From Paramagnetospirillum magnetotacticum MS-1 (GTDB lineage: Bacteria; Pseudomonadota; Alphaproteobacteria; Rhodospirillales; Magnetospirillaceae): a DNA stretch of 64,000 bases. The stretch covers positions 547,093 through 611,092 of the forward strand of contig NZ_JXSL01000027.1 in NCBI RefSeq assembly GCF_000829825.1. The letters are read 5' to 3'. Position 1 is the stretch's first letter; every line of letters begins with the position of its first letter. The notes under the pieces are model-generated. The model searched no databases. It was not told the origin of the DNA and worked only from the letters and a program-made list of their open reading frames with translations. Shown here in pieces: positions 1 through 6,766 of the stretch. The position numbers and the translations under genes were made by a program.

Positions 1-965
1 TCGGTCATGCCGTCCTTGAAGACATGCTTGGCCAGTCGGTCATCCAAGCCCTCAAGGGTCTTCTTGCGCAACACCTCCGCCTCGGTCAGGCCGTCCATGC
101 GGTAGGGCGGCAAGATGGGCTTGCGCTTGGCGACGCCGAAGGCGCAGCGCCGGGCGATCACCAGGGTGTTGTCGCAGGCCTCGGGCAGATCGGCGAACAG
201 GGCGCGCATCTCTTGGGGCGACTTGAAATAATGCTCGGGCGTCAGCCTGCGGCGCTCGTCCTGGGAGATGTAGGCCCCTTCCGCGATGCAGACCAGGGCG
301 TCGTGGGCCTCGTACATGCCCCGGTCGGCGAAGAAAGCTTCATTGGTGGCCACCAGGGGCAGGTCATGCTTGTAGGCCAGGGAGACCAGCATGGGCTCGA
401 TGCGGTCCTCGACCTCCAGCTTGTGGCGCATGATTTCCACATAACAGCGCCCTGCGAAGGCCCGCGCAAGGCGGGCCAGCACGATCTCGGCCTTCTCCGC
501 CTGCCCGTCGGCCAGCAGACGTCCCACCGGCCCAGCCGGGCCGCCGGTGAGAATGATCAGACCGTCGGAGCGGGTCTCCAGATCATGCAGCGTCACCTGG
601 GGCGTCTCGCCCGCATCGGTCTCGAGGAAGGCCTTGGACACCAGTTTCAGCAGATTGAGATAGCCCGCCTCGTTCTGGCATAGCAGGACCAGGGTGTCGG
701 GCTCGGGCTTGCGTCCATCCTTGGACGGGCCGCCGTCTTCGCGCCGGATAGCGATCTGGGCGCCGACGATGGGCTGAATCCCCGCATCCGAGCAAGACGT
801 GGAGAATTCCAGCGCGCCGAACAGATTGCCGGTATCGCTGATGCCCACGGCAGGCATGGCCATCTTCTCGCACAGCTTGATCAGCTGTTTGAGCTTGATG
901 GCGCCTTCCGCCAGGGAATAGGCGGTGTGGACCCGAAGATGGACGAAATCGGCATAGGCAGGCAT
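1..965 (-). CDS. dnaE: DNA polymerase III alpha subunit, N-terminal part (runs off the left edge)
   Basis: Catalytic subunit of the replicative DNA polymerase. About 321 codons are visible from an ATG at 965, and the frame stays open to base 1, so the rest lies left of the window. The start reads MPAYADFVHLRVHTAYSLAE; FVHLRVH-S/T-xYSLxEG is the hallmark of the DnaE PHP domain. It is followed by the family stretches AVGISDTGNLFGALEF and GLIILTGG. The visible part covers the PHP domain, which is structural or proofreading-related; the polymerase core is not seen. It is the last visible gene of a minus-strand series lolC-lolD-MAPEG-dnaE, and the lolCD-dnaE order is common in alphaproteobacteria. 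The start is well supported because the PHP motif begins within the first seven residues. Confidence 0.93.
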   Translation of the reverse strand, partial: MPAYADFVHLRVHTAYSLAEGAIKLKQLIKLCEKMAMPAVGISDTGNLFGALEFSTSCSDAGIQPIVGAQIAIRREDGGPSKDGRKPEPDTLVLLCQNEAGYLNLLKLVSKAFLETDAGETPQVTLHDLETRSDGLIILTGGPAGPVGRLLADGQAEKAEIVLARLARAFAGRCYVEIMRHKLEVEDRIEPMLVSLAYKHDLPLVATNEAFFADRGMYEAHDALVCIAEGAYISQDERRRLTPEHYFKSPQEMRALFADLPEACDNTLVIARRCAFGVAKRKPILPPYRMDGLTEAEVLRKKTLEGLDDRLAKHVFKDGMT

Positions 966-1008
966 GGCGGCGAGATTACCGCAACTCAGCGTCCTTGTCC
1001 CCTATGCC

Positions 1009-1389
1009 TTAGCCGCCGAGAACTGCATGGGTGGCAGCCCCCAGCAGGACGACAAAGGTCCCGATCACGCCCACCTGGCGAAAACGAAGCACACCGGTTG
1101 TCAGCCCCCAGGCATGGGAGAGACGGACCAGAATCAGCACGCTCCCCAGCACATGAATGGACCAGAAGGGCGAACCGTTCATCTCGGCCAAGGCGATCAG
1201 CACCAGGGCGAAGGGCACGAATTCGGCGAAGTTGCCGTGCACCCGAATGGCACGCTTCAACCCTTCGTCGCCACCGTCGCCCAGGGATGCCCTGGCGCGG
1301 TAGCGGGCCTTGATCACGCGGATGGTCAGGACCACGAACATCACCGCAAGAACGGCGGCGTAATAGGCGACAATCTTGGGAGCATGCAT
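1009..1389 (-). CDS. MAPEG-family integral membrane protein
   Basis: A 126-residue hydrophobic protein with four predicted membrane segments: about residues 7-25, 50-68, 74-90 and 103-123. The cytoplasmic loop after segment 1 carries RVHGNFAEFVP, the RxxxNxxE-type signature of the MAPEG (membrane-associated eicosanoid and glutathione metabolism) superfamily. Small bacterial members of the YecN/DUF type match in length. Family members use or bind glutathione, but the substrate of this branch is unknown. It lies 5 bases after lolD and 43 bases before dnaE on the same strand, so it is probably cotranscribed with both. Confidence 0.8.
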   Translation of the reverse strand: MHAPKIVAYYAAVLAVMFVVLTIRVIKARYRARASLGDGGDEGLKRAIRVHGNFAEFVPFALVLIALAEMNGSPFWSIHVLGSVLILVRLSHAWGLTTGVLRFRQVGVIGTFVVLLGAATHAVLGG

Positions 1390-1394
1390 GATGG

Positions 1395-2075
1395 CTAGAC
1401 CTCGACCAGCAATCCCTCGCTCATCTTCACCACCCGGTCCATGCGGGCGGCCAGATCAGGGTTATGGGTGGCGATCAGGGCGGCGACCCCCGAGCCCTTG
1501 ACCAGGCGGATCAGTTCGTCGAACACGCCCTCGGCGGTATGGGGATCGAGATTGCCGGTGGGCTCGTCGGCCAACAGGACGCGCGGCCCGTTGGCCAGGG
1601 CGCGGCAGATGGCGACACGCTGCTGCTCGCCGCCCGACAACTGGCCGGGACGATGCTCGGCCCGTTCTGCCAGTTTCATGCGCGCCAGCAGATCCATGGC
1701 CTTTTCCCGCGCCTTGGACCGGGACACGCCCGCGATCATCTGAGGCAGGATCACGTTCTCGACGGCCGAGAATTCCGGCAGCAAGTGGTGGTACTGGTAG
1801 ACGAAGCCCAGATGCAGACGCCGCAGCAGGGTGCGTTCCCCCTCGCCCAAACTTCCAGCCGGGTTACCCGCCAGATGGACCTCGCCCGCATCGGGACGTT
1901 CCAATAGACCGGCGATGTGCAAAAGCGTTGATTTGCCCGCGCCCGAAGGACCGACCAGGGCGACGATCTCACCCGCCCGGATCTCCAGATTGGCGCCCTT
2001 CAGAACTTCCAGGTCATCCTTGCCCTGTTTGAAGACGCGGCGGATGTTTTCCAGTTTGAGCCCGTCGTTACTCAT
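1395..2075 (-). CDS. lolD: Lipoprotein-releasing ABC transporter ATP-binding protein LolD
   Basis: ATPase of the LolCDE complex, which extracts outer-membrane lipoproteins from the inner membrane for transfer to LolA. The 226-residue protein has Walker [10 protein letters not shown] (residues 42-50), Q-loop region [18 protein letters not shown] (about 90-107), ABC signature LSGGEQQR (146-153), Walker [13 protein letters not shown] (166-177) and the switch His in ATHNPDLA. The sequence [10 protein letters not shown] around the Q-loop is typical of LolD rather than of other MacB-like ATPases. The ATG overlaps the end of the lolC-type permease gene by 8 bases, so the two are translationally coupled. 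Confidence 0.93.
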   Translation of the reverse strand: MSNDGLKLENIRRVFKQGKDDLEVLKGANLEIRAGEIVALVGPSGAGKSTLLHIAGLLERPDAGEVHLAGNPAGSLGEGERTLLRRLHLGFVYQYHHLLPEFSAVENVILPQMIAGVSRSKAREKAMDLLARMKLAERAEHRPGQLSGGEQQRVAICRALANGPRVLLADEPTGNLDPHTAEGVFDELIRLVKGSGVAALIATHNPDLAARMDRVVKMSEGLLVEV

Positions 2076-3312
2076 AACGCAGCGCCTCCACCGGATCGAG
2101 TTTGGCGGCGCGCCAGGCGGGATAGATCGTGGCGGCGAATGACAGGCCCAACGCCATCAGCACCACGGTGACCACTTCGCGCGTCTCGACGCGGGCGGGC
2201 AGTTGGGTCAGGAAGTAGATCTCGGCGGCGAACAGTTCGCGGCCGATGATGGACTGGATGAACTGGCGGATATTCTCGATATTGGTGGCGAAGGCCACGC
2301 CCAGCAAGGTGCCCGCCACGGTTCCCACCACACCCACCGAAGCCCCGGCCAGGAAGAAGATGCGCAAGATCATGCCGCGCGTCGCCCCCATGGTGCGCAG
2401 GATGGCGATGTCGCGCCCCTTGTCCTTCACCAGCATGATCAGGCTGGAGATGATGTTGAACGCCGCCACCAGAATGATCAGGGTGAGGATCAGGAACATG
2501 ACGTTCCGCTCCACCTGGATGGCATTGAAGAAATTGGCGTTGGCTTGCTGCCAGTCATAGATGGTGGCGCTGCTCCCCGTCAGGTCCCAGATGGCCTTGC
2601 GGGTCTCGGGCACCATGTCGGGATTTTCCAAAAAGACCTCGATCTGGGTCACCAGTTGGGGCAGGCGGAAATAGGTCTGGGCGGCCTCCAGCGGCATGAA
2701 GACGAAGCCGGAATCATATTCGAACATGCCCACATCGAAGGTGCCCACCACCCGATAACCGCGCATGCGCGGCACGGTGCCAAAGGCGGTGACATTGCCC
2801 TTGGGCGAAATCAGTGAAACGGAATCGCCGATGCGCACGCCAAGCTTTTCCGCCAGGCGCTTGCCGATCACCACGGCGTCGTCACCGGCGAAGTCGGCGG
2901 GATTGCCGCGATACTTCTTCTGAAAGACCGGCCGCGTCAGCAGATCCTCGGCACGCACGCCGCGCACGATGGCCCCCGTCCCGCCCCCGGCCGAAGTGGC
3001 GAAGACCTGGCCCTCGGCGGTGGGAATCACCTTGGTGACCCCCGGCAACTTGCGGATGGACTCGGCCAGCGGGTCGTACCCCGAGAGCGGTGCGCCGCTG
3101 CCATAGACGCCGATATGACCGTTGATGCCGAGGATGCGGCCCAGCAATTCGTGACGAAAGCCGTTCATCACGGCCATCACCACGATCAGCGTGGCGACGC
3201 CCAGGCCGATTCCCGCCAACGAGAAACCGGCGATCACCGAAATGAAGCCTTCCTTGCGCCGGGCCCGCAAATAGCGGAACGCCACCATGCGCTCGAACGA
3301 ATTGAAGATCAT
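2068..3312 (-). CDS. lolC: Lipoprotein-releasing ABC transporter permease (LolC/LolE family)
   Basis: Inner-membrane permease of the Lol system, about 414 residues from the ATG at 3312. The N-terminus [19 protein letters not shown] is typical of LolC/E. One membrane segment lies near residues 22-47, a large periplasmic MacB-like domain follows (about 50-255), and three C-terminal segments (about 258-284, 305-330, 376-400) end with the family motif [13 protein letters not shown]. An in-frame TTG 33 bases upstream would add 11 unrelated residues; I prefer 3312 because family homology begins there. Only one permease gene accompanies lolD. Many alphaproteobacteria have a single LolC/E-type (LolF-like) permease that may form a homodimer, so no separate lolE is expected nearby. 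Confidence 0.9.
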   Translation of the reverse strand: MIFNSFERMVAFRYLRARRKEGFISVIAGFSLAGIGLGVATLIVVMAVMNGFRHELLGRILGINGHIGVYGSGAPLSGYDPLAESIRKLPGVTKVIPTAEGQVFATSAGGGTGAIVRGVRAEDLLTRPVFQKKYRGNPADFAGDDAVVIGKRLAEKLGVRIGDSVSLISPKGNVTAFGTVPRMRGYRVVGTFDVGMFEYDSGFVFMPLEAAQTYFRLPQLVTQIEVFLENPDMVPETRKAIWDLTGSSATIYDWQQANANFFNAIQVERNVMFLILTLIILVAAFNIISSLIMLVKDKGRDIAILRTMGATRGMILRIFFLAGASVGVVGTVAGTLLGVAFATNIENIRQFIQSIIGRELFAAEIYFLTQLPARVETREVVTVVLMALGLSFAATIYPAWRAAKLDPVEALRYE

Positions 3313-3372
3313 GGAACCCCGCCGATCAATCCTGGAGGGCGACAATAGGCAATGGCGACCGGCTTGGCAACG

Positions 3373-4233
3373 CTACCGCACGCCCCGTTTGGAACAGGCC
3401 TCGGCCAGGGCGCGCTGGTCCTCGGACACCATGGGCTCGTCGTTGAAGGTGAAGGAGTTGCGCGCGATGTCGTATTTGACCACGCCCACCTTCATGGAGG
3501 TGGAATCCAGCCCCTTGCCCGACAGCCCGGCCAAGGTGCCCTCGGTCGCCATGTTGGTATCCGTGTATTGCTGGCGAAGGGTGGTGTCCTTGGTCTGCAG
3601 GTCGGAGACCGTGGTGGTGTTGGCGGTGATGGCGGTATTGGTCGTAGTGATCTGCGAATTGATGGACGCAAGCTTTGTGTTATAGGCGTCATCGATGGTC
3701 TTTTGCCGCGCCGCCCGGACCCGCAGCAAACCGGGATCCGTCGCCCCCGCCCCACCGGTATTGGCGATCAATGCAGCCGTATCGGAATTGTAGGTGGTGG
3801 TCAGCGCCGTCTTTTGCGAATTGAGACTGGTGAGTTGAGTATTCAGGGCCGTGCCTTGCGCCTTGGCAGTGGTGATGGCCGTGGTGTTGGACGCCACGGC
3901 GGAAGCGGCGGCGGCCTTGTTCTTGTTGGCCGTCTTGGCCTTGTTGTAGGTCATGGGATTGATGGTGATGGGAATCTCCAACACCTCGGGCAGCACCTTC
4001 TTGGCGAAGGCCTCCCTCCCCGGATCGGTATCGGCCGAGACCACCGGCTTGCCGCGCACATCAACGCCCGGTTTATAGGCCACGTCGGGCGCGGGCGTAT
4101 GGCTGATCACCCGCGAACAATCCAGCTTGGATATGGTGATCACCACCGGTCCCGACGAGCCAGATGCCCCCTGCGCCATCACGGCGGGGGTGCAAAGGCA
4201 AAATGCGGCGGACAGCGACAGAAAGCGGCGCAT
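3373..4233 (-). CDS. Secreted protein with Thr/Ala/Asn-rich coiled-coil-like middle, function unknown
   Basis: I do not recognise a family. The 286-residue product starts with a clear Sec signal peptide (MRRFLSLSAAFCLCTPAVMA, cleavage near residue 20 before QGAS). A globular-looking segment at about 27-95 follows (VVITISKLDCSRVI, PAPDVAYKPGVDV, LPEVLEIPITINP). Residues about 100-225 are a low-complexity run rich in Thr, Ala, Asn, Ser and Gln with spaced hydrophobic residues, suggesting a long helix or coiled coil. The C-terminal 55 residues are again mixed, ending in EDQRALAEACSKRGVR. Only two Cys remain in the mature chain, one at each end, so a disulfide bracketing the helix is possible. 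It lies 60 bases upstream of lolC on the same strand, with its own long upstream region. Confidence 0.7.
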   Translation of the reverse strand: MRRFLSLSAAFCLCTPAVMAQGASGSSGPVVITISKLDCSRVISHTPAPDVAYKPGVDVRGKPVVSADTDPGREAFAKKVLPEVLEIPITINPMTYNKAKTANKNKAAAASAVASNTTAITTAKAQGTALNTQLTSLNSQKTALTTTYNSDTAALIANTGGAGATDPGLLRVRAARQKTIDDAYNTKLASINSQITTTNTAITANTTTVSDLQTKDTTLRQQYTDTNMATEGTLAGLSGKGLDSTSMKVGVVKYDIARNSFTFNDEPMVSEDQRALAEACSKRGVR

Positions 4234-4368
4234 GGCCAGGCTCCGAAGGGGATCAACGACGGTTCACGAAGGATGCGCCCCTCTAGGCCCGCCTTTCAAG
4301 CCCCGGACTCCCGCATTAGAGACTTTCGCGTTAAGCCCCATTTGCGAAAGGTTCACAAAGAATAATGG

Positions 4369-4380
4369 TGACAGCTGTCA
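4369..4380. promoter_or_regulatory. Perfect 12-bp palindrome, possible operator
   Basis: TGACAGCTGTCA is a perfect dyad 136 bases upstream of the start codon of the secreted-protein gene (minus strand). It lies in a locally AT-richer region. Which protein would bind it is unknown. Confidence 0.35.
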
Positions 4381-4515
4381 GAAAATTTCGTAACTTGGTG
4401 TCCAAGCCCGGTGAACGGGCAAGACATCCGATAACGGTTGCGCCAAAGCGGCTTGAGTGTCGGGAGGAACGTGTCCCAGGTCCGCCGAAAAGGCCGAGGC
4501 CAGGAACGTAGGATG

Positions 4516-4545
4516 CGGCAGGATCCCTTAAGGGCGGTCCTGCCG
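4516..4545. terminator. Hairpin downstream of the unknown gene at 4571-5374
   Basis: Arms CGGCAGGA (4516-4523) and TCCTGCCG (4538-4545) pair perfectly around an inner CCCTTAAGGG palindrome (4525-4534). It sits just after the stop of the minus-strand gene. There is no U-run in the minus direction, and only a T-rich GTTTCCGTTTT in the plus direction, so terminator function is uncertain. Confidence 0.4.
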
Positions 4546-4570
4546 TTTCCGTTTTCAGCGTCTGATAGGC

Positions 4571-5374
4571 TCAGGCCGCCAGGCTGGCCCGCATCCTGGC
4601 CAGTTCGCCGAGTATGGGCCCGAACACCGCCTCCGGCGTCATCTGCCAACGGAATTGAAACTGGGCATGCCCGGCGTCATCCATGCTTTTGGGATCGCAG
4701 ACGGCGAACAGGGCCTCGAAGATCAGCAGGAATTTGGGATCGTCGAATTCGTCGGTACACCGCTTTCCCGGCTTGGCGGACAGATAGACGCCGCCGCCTA
4801 TGGTGCGGGTGGCCGGGGCCGAGTTCATGACGATCATCAGCCAGTCCTTGCGGGGCTCGAACCGCCGGAAGGTCCGCGCGATGGACACCAGAACCCGCTC
4901 GCGCAGAAGGATGGTTTCCGGGTGAGCATAAAAGGCCTCCCAGCGGGTCACGCCATCGCGCCCCTTTCCCGCCTCGGCGGCGATGGCGGCGCAGCGCCCT
5001 TGGATCTCCTCGTAGACCTCCTCACCCAGAATCATGCGCAGCGCGGTAAAGAACCGGCCAAGATGACCGCGCGTGATCCCAGATGCATGGTCGTTCAGGA
5101 TATGGGCAAAGGCCTTGGTGACAATCCGCCCGATATAATTGGTGCGCTGGCAGTCCACCTGCCGCAAGGCGAAGATGTCCTGGCAGGACTGTTCGCTGTC
5201 GGAGTACAGGGAGCCGACCACGTCGCCCAATCCGCCCATATCGGCGCAAAGCCGCCGAATGGTCTCCACCGGAACCTGGCCATCGACCGCCTGCTGCTCC
5301 AGCAGACCCGCAAAGGCCTTGACCGCAACGGCCGCCGTATTCCGGCATCGTGCCCCAAGTTCGTTCTCGGACAT
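4571..5374 (-). CDS. Conserved-looking hypothetical protein, soluble, helical
   Basis: About 267 residues from the ATG at 5374, which has a GAGTAGG-like ribosome site about 7 bases ahead; an in-frame GTG at 5380 is the alternative. No signal peptide or membrane segment. The sequence is mostly amphipathic helix with charged and aromatic patches such as QRTNYIGRIVTKAFAHIL, RFFTALRMILGEEVYEEI and RFEPRKDWLMIVMNS, plus five scattered Cys without a CxxC pair. I do not recognise the family. Codon use resembles its neighbours. It stands alone, separated from tag by about 190 bases that contain a strong dyad (5530-5556), and may be regulated individually. Confidence 0.6.
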   Translation of the reverse strand: MSENELGARCRNTAAVAVKAFAGLLEQQAVDGQVPVETIRRLCADMGGLGDVVGSLYSDSEQSCQDIFALRQVDCQRTNYIGRIVTKAFAHILNDHASGITRGHLGRFFTALRMILGEEVYEEIQGRCAAIAAEAGKGRDGVTRWEAFYAHPETILLRERVLVSIARTFRRFEPRKDWLMIVMNSAPATRTIGGGVYLSAKPGKRCTDEFDDPKFLLIFEALFAVCDPKSMDDAGHAQFQFRWQMTPEAVFGPILGELARMRASLAA

Positions 5375-5529
5375 CGCCACCCTACTCGGAAAGCACCCAC
5401 TCCTCGATAAACTATAGGACTAGCCGCATAGCAACTCAATATCGTTTAAAGAAAAGAAATCCGCATCAAAGGAGATAGCCGCAACCTTGCAGAACCCTGT
5501 CAGCCGGAATACTCATTTACAGCCAAACA

Positions 5530-5556
5530 CAGTGTGGACACATATTGTTCACACTG
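5530..5556. promoter_or_regulatory. 27-bp dyad, candidate operator
   Basis: Left arm CAGTGTGGACA (5530-5540), centre CATAT, right arm TGTTCACACTG (5546-5556). Ten of eleven arm positions are complementary. It lies in an AT-rich gap 156 bases upstream of the start of the hypothetical gene ending at 4571, and immediately after the tag stop codon. The length and symmetry fit a dimeric repressor site; there is no U-run to suggest a terminator. Confidence 0.5.
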
Positions 5557-5566
5557 CATCAACATT

Positions 5567-6124
5567 CTATTTTGAATAGAAGTCTTCCCCCACCTGTATC
5601 CAGGGCGGATTGATGGAAACCAGCTTTAAGCATACGGGGCAATCCGCGCGGTGAGCTCCCGGCAGATAACCGATGCTCATCAGGAATTCCCCCACCACCT
5701 CGCCGCCCATGAAGACGAAGCTGGATTTGAACAGCCTGACCCAGTCCTCCTTGGACAGCGGGTGGTGACGCTCGATCCAGGCGGCGAAACTGCCTTCGCG
5801 GGCCCGCAGGGCCTGAAGCCGCCGGGCGTTCTCAACGATGGCCGCCAGCTTGCGCCGGTTGCGGATGATTCCGGGATCGCTTAGCAGACGATCCATCTCG
5901 GAATCGCCATAGGCCGCCACCTTGTCCACATCAAAGCCGTCGAAGGCCGCCACCATGGACGGACGCTTCTTCAGAACGATCAGCCAGGAAAGCCCCGCCT
6001 GGAAGATCTCCAGGCACAGACGCTCGAACAGCGCCCGTTCGTCGGTGAGGGGGAAGCCGTATTCCTGATCGTGATAGGGACCGTGGAATGGGTGGCCGGG
6101 CGCGATATCGCAATACCAAGACAT
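5567..6124 (-). CDS. tag: DNA-3-methyladenine glycosylase I
   Basis: Base-excision repair enzyme removing 3-methyladenine from alkylated DNA. The 185-residue product starts MSWYCDIAPGHPFHGPYHD, matching the family N-terminus, including the Cys of the zinc site and the YHDxEYGFPL motif. FQAGLSWLIVLKKRP is the Tag active-site signature. The zinc-snap residues are completed near the C-terminus by HRADCPVC. The ATG at 6124 is chosen because homology begins exactly there; an upstream in-frame start at 6166 would add 14 unlikely residues. It follows the epimerase gene by 65 bases on the same strand and may share its promoter. Confidence 0.93.
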   Translation of the reverse strand: MSWYCDIAPGHPFHGPYHDQEYGFPLTDERALFERLCLEIFQAGLSWLIVLKKRPSMVAAFDGFDVDKVAAYGDSEMDRLLSDPGIIRNRRKLAAIVENARRLQALRAREGSFAAWIERHHPLSKEDWVRLFKSSFVFMGGEVVGEFLMSIGYLPGAHRADCPVCLKLVSINPPWIQVGEDFYSK

Positions 6125-6189
6125 TTGATTCTCCTCGGCCACGCGGCCACCCCGCCAACCCCACATGGCCGAGGAGGATTGGAGTCAGA

Positions 6190-6594
6190 TCAGGCCTGTT
6201 CCAGTTCCACCAGAGTGCCGTTGAAATCCTTGGGATGCAGGAACAGAACCGGCTTGTCATGGGCGCCGATCTTGGGCTCGCCGTCGCCCAGAACGCGGGC
6301 GCCGGTGGCCTTCAGTTTGTCGCGGGCGGCCAGGATGTCTTCCACCTCGTAGCAGATGTGATGGATACCTCCCGACGGATTCTTTTCGAGGAAACCGGCG
6401 ATGGGGGACTTTTCGCCCATGGGATGAAGCAGTTCCACCTTGGTGTTGGGCAGTTCCACGAACACCACCGTCACGCCATGGGCAGGCTGCGCCACCGGAG
6501 CGGAGACCTTGGCTCCCAGAGTGTCGCGATAGAGTGCGGTGGCGGCGGCCAGATCGGGCACGGCGATGGCAACATGGTTCAACTTACCGATCAT
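6190..6594 (-). CDS. mce: Methylmalonyl-CoA epimerase
   Basis: Interconverts (S)- and (R)-methylmalonyl-CoA in propionyl-CoA metabolism. The 134-residue vicinal-oxygen-chelate protein has the metal-ligand motifs of the family: LNHVAIAVPDL near the N-terminus (His), KVELLHPMGEKSPIAGFLEKN, GGIHHICYEVEDI (second His) and VLFLHPKDFNGTLVELEQ (Glu near the end). Start chosen at MIGKLNHVAIAVPDL (6594), where homology begins; a longer in-frame start at 6654 adds 20 unrelated residues. The neighbouring gene tag is functionally unrelated. The penicillin-acylase-type gene is divergent, with 172 bases between them. Confidence 0.93.
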   Translation of the reverse strand: MIGKLNHVAIAVPDLAAATALYRDTLGAKVSAPVAQPAHGVTVVFVELPNTKVELLHPMGEKSPIAGFLEKNPSGGIHHICYEVEDILAARDKLKATGARVLGDGEPKIGAHDKPVLFLHPKDFNGTLVELEQA

Positions 6595-6766
6595 CGGAAT
6601 CCTCGTCCTTGCTGTGAAAAAGCTTGGGCTGCGAAAAAAATTTGGGTCGGCCACCTATATCACGCCTGGGCGGCGGAACACACTAAGGTGATGCGGCCTT
6701 TGACTTGCCGCCCGACGCGGGGTAGGAAAGGGCTCAGAGCCTGAATTTGTAAGTGGGGCGGGACCT

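Larger units (their letters stand above)
4234..4570. other. 337-base intergenic region with a palindrome and hairpins
   Basis: No credible gene. It holds the 5' region of the secreted-protein gene (minus, start 4233) and the 3' region of the unknown gene ending at 4571. Visible structure: a perfect 12-bp palindrome TGACAGCTGTCA at 4369-4380; small hairpins CTTGG-TGT-CCAAG at 4394-4406 and GCCCG-GTGAA-CGGGC at 4406-4420; and a larger hairpin at 4516-4545. The stretch around 4320-4400 is AT-richer than its surroundings, as expected for a promoter region. Confidence 0.6.

Noticed and set aside
4353..4649. 98-codon minus-strand frame in the gap near 4.4 kb
   Set aside because: Overlaps the end of the hypothetical gene in a different frame and has no motif or ribosome site.
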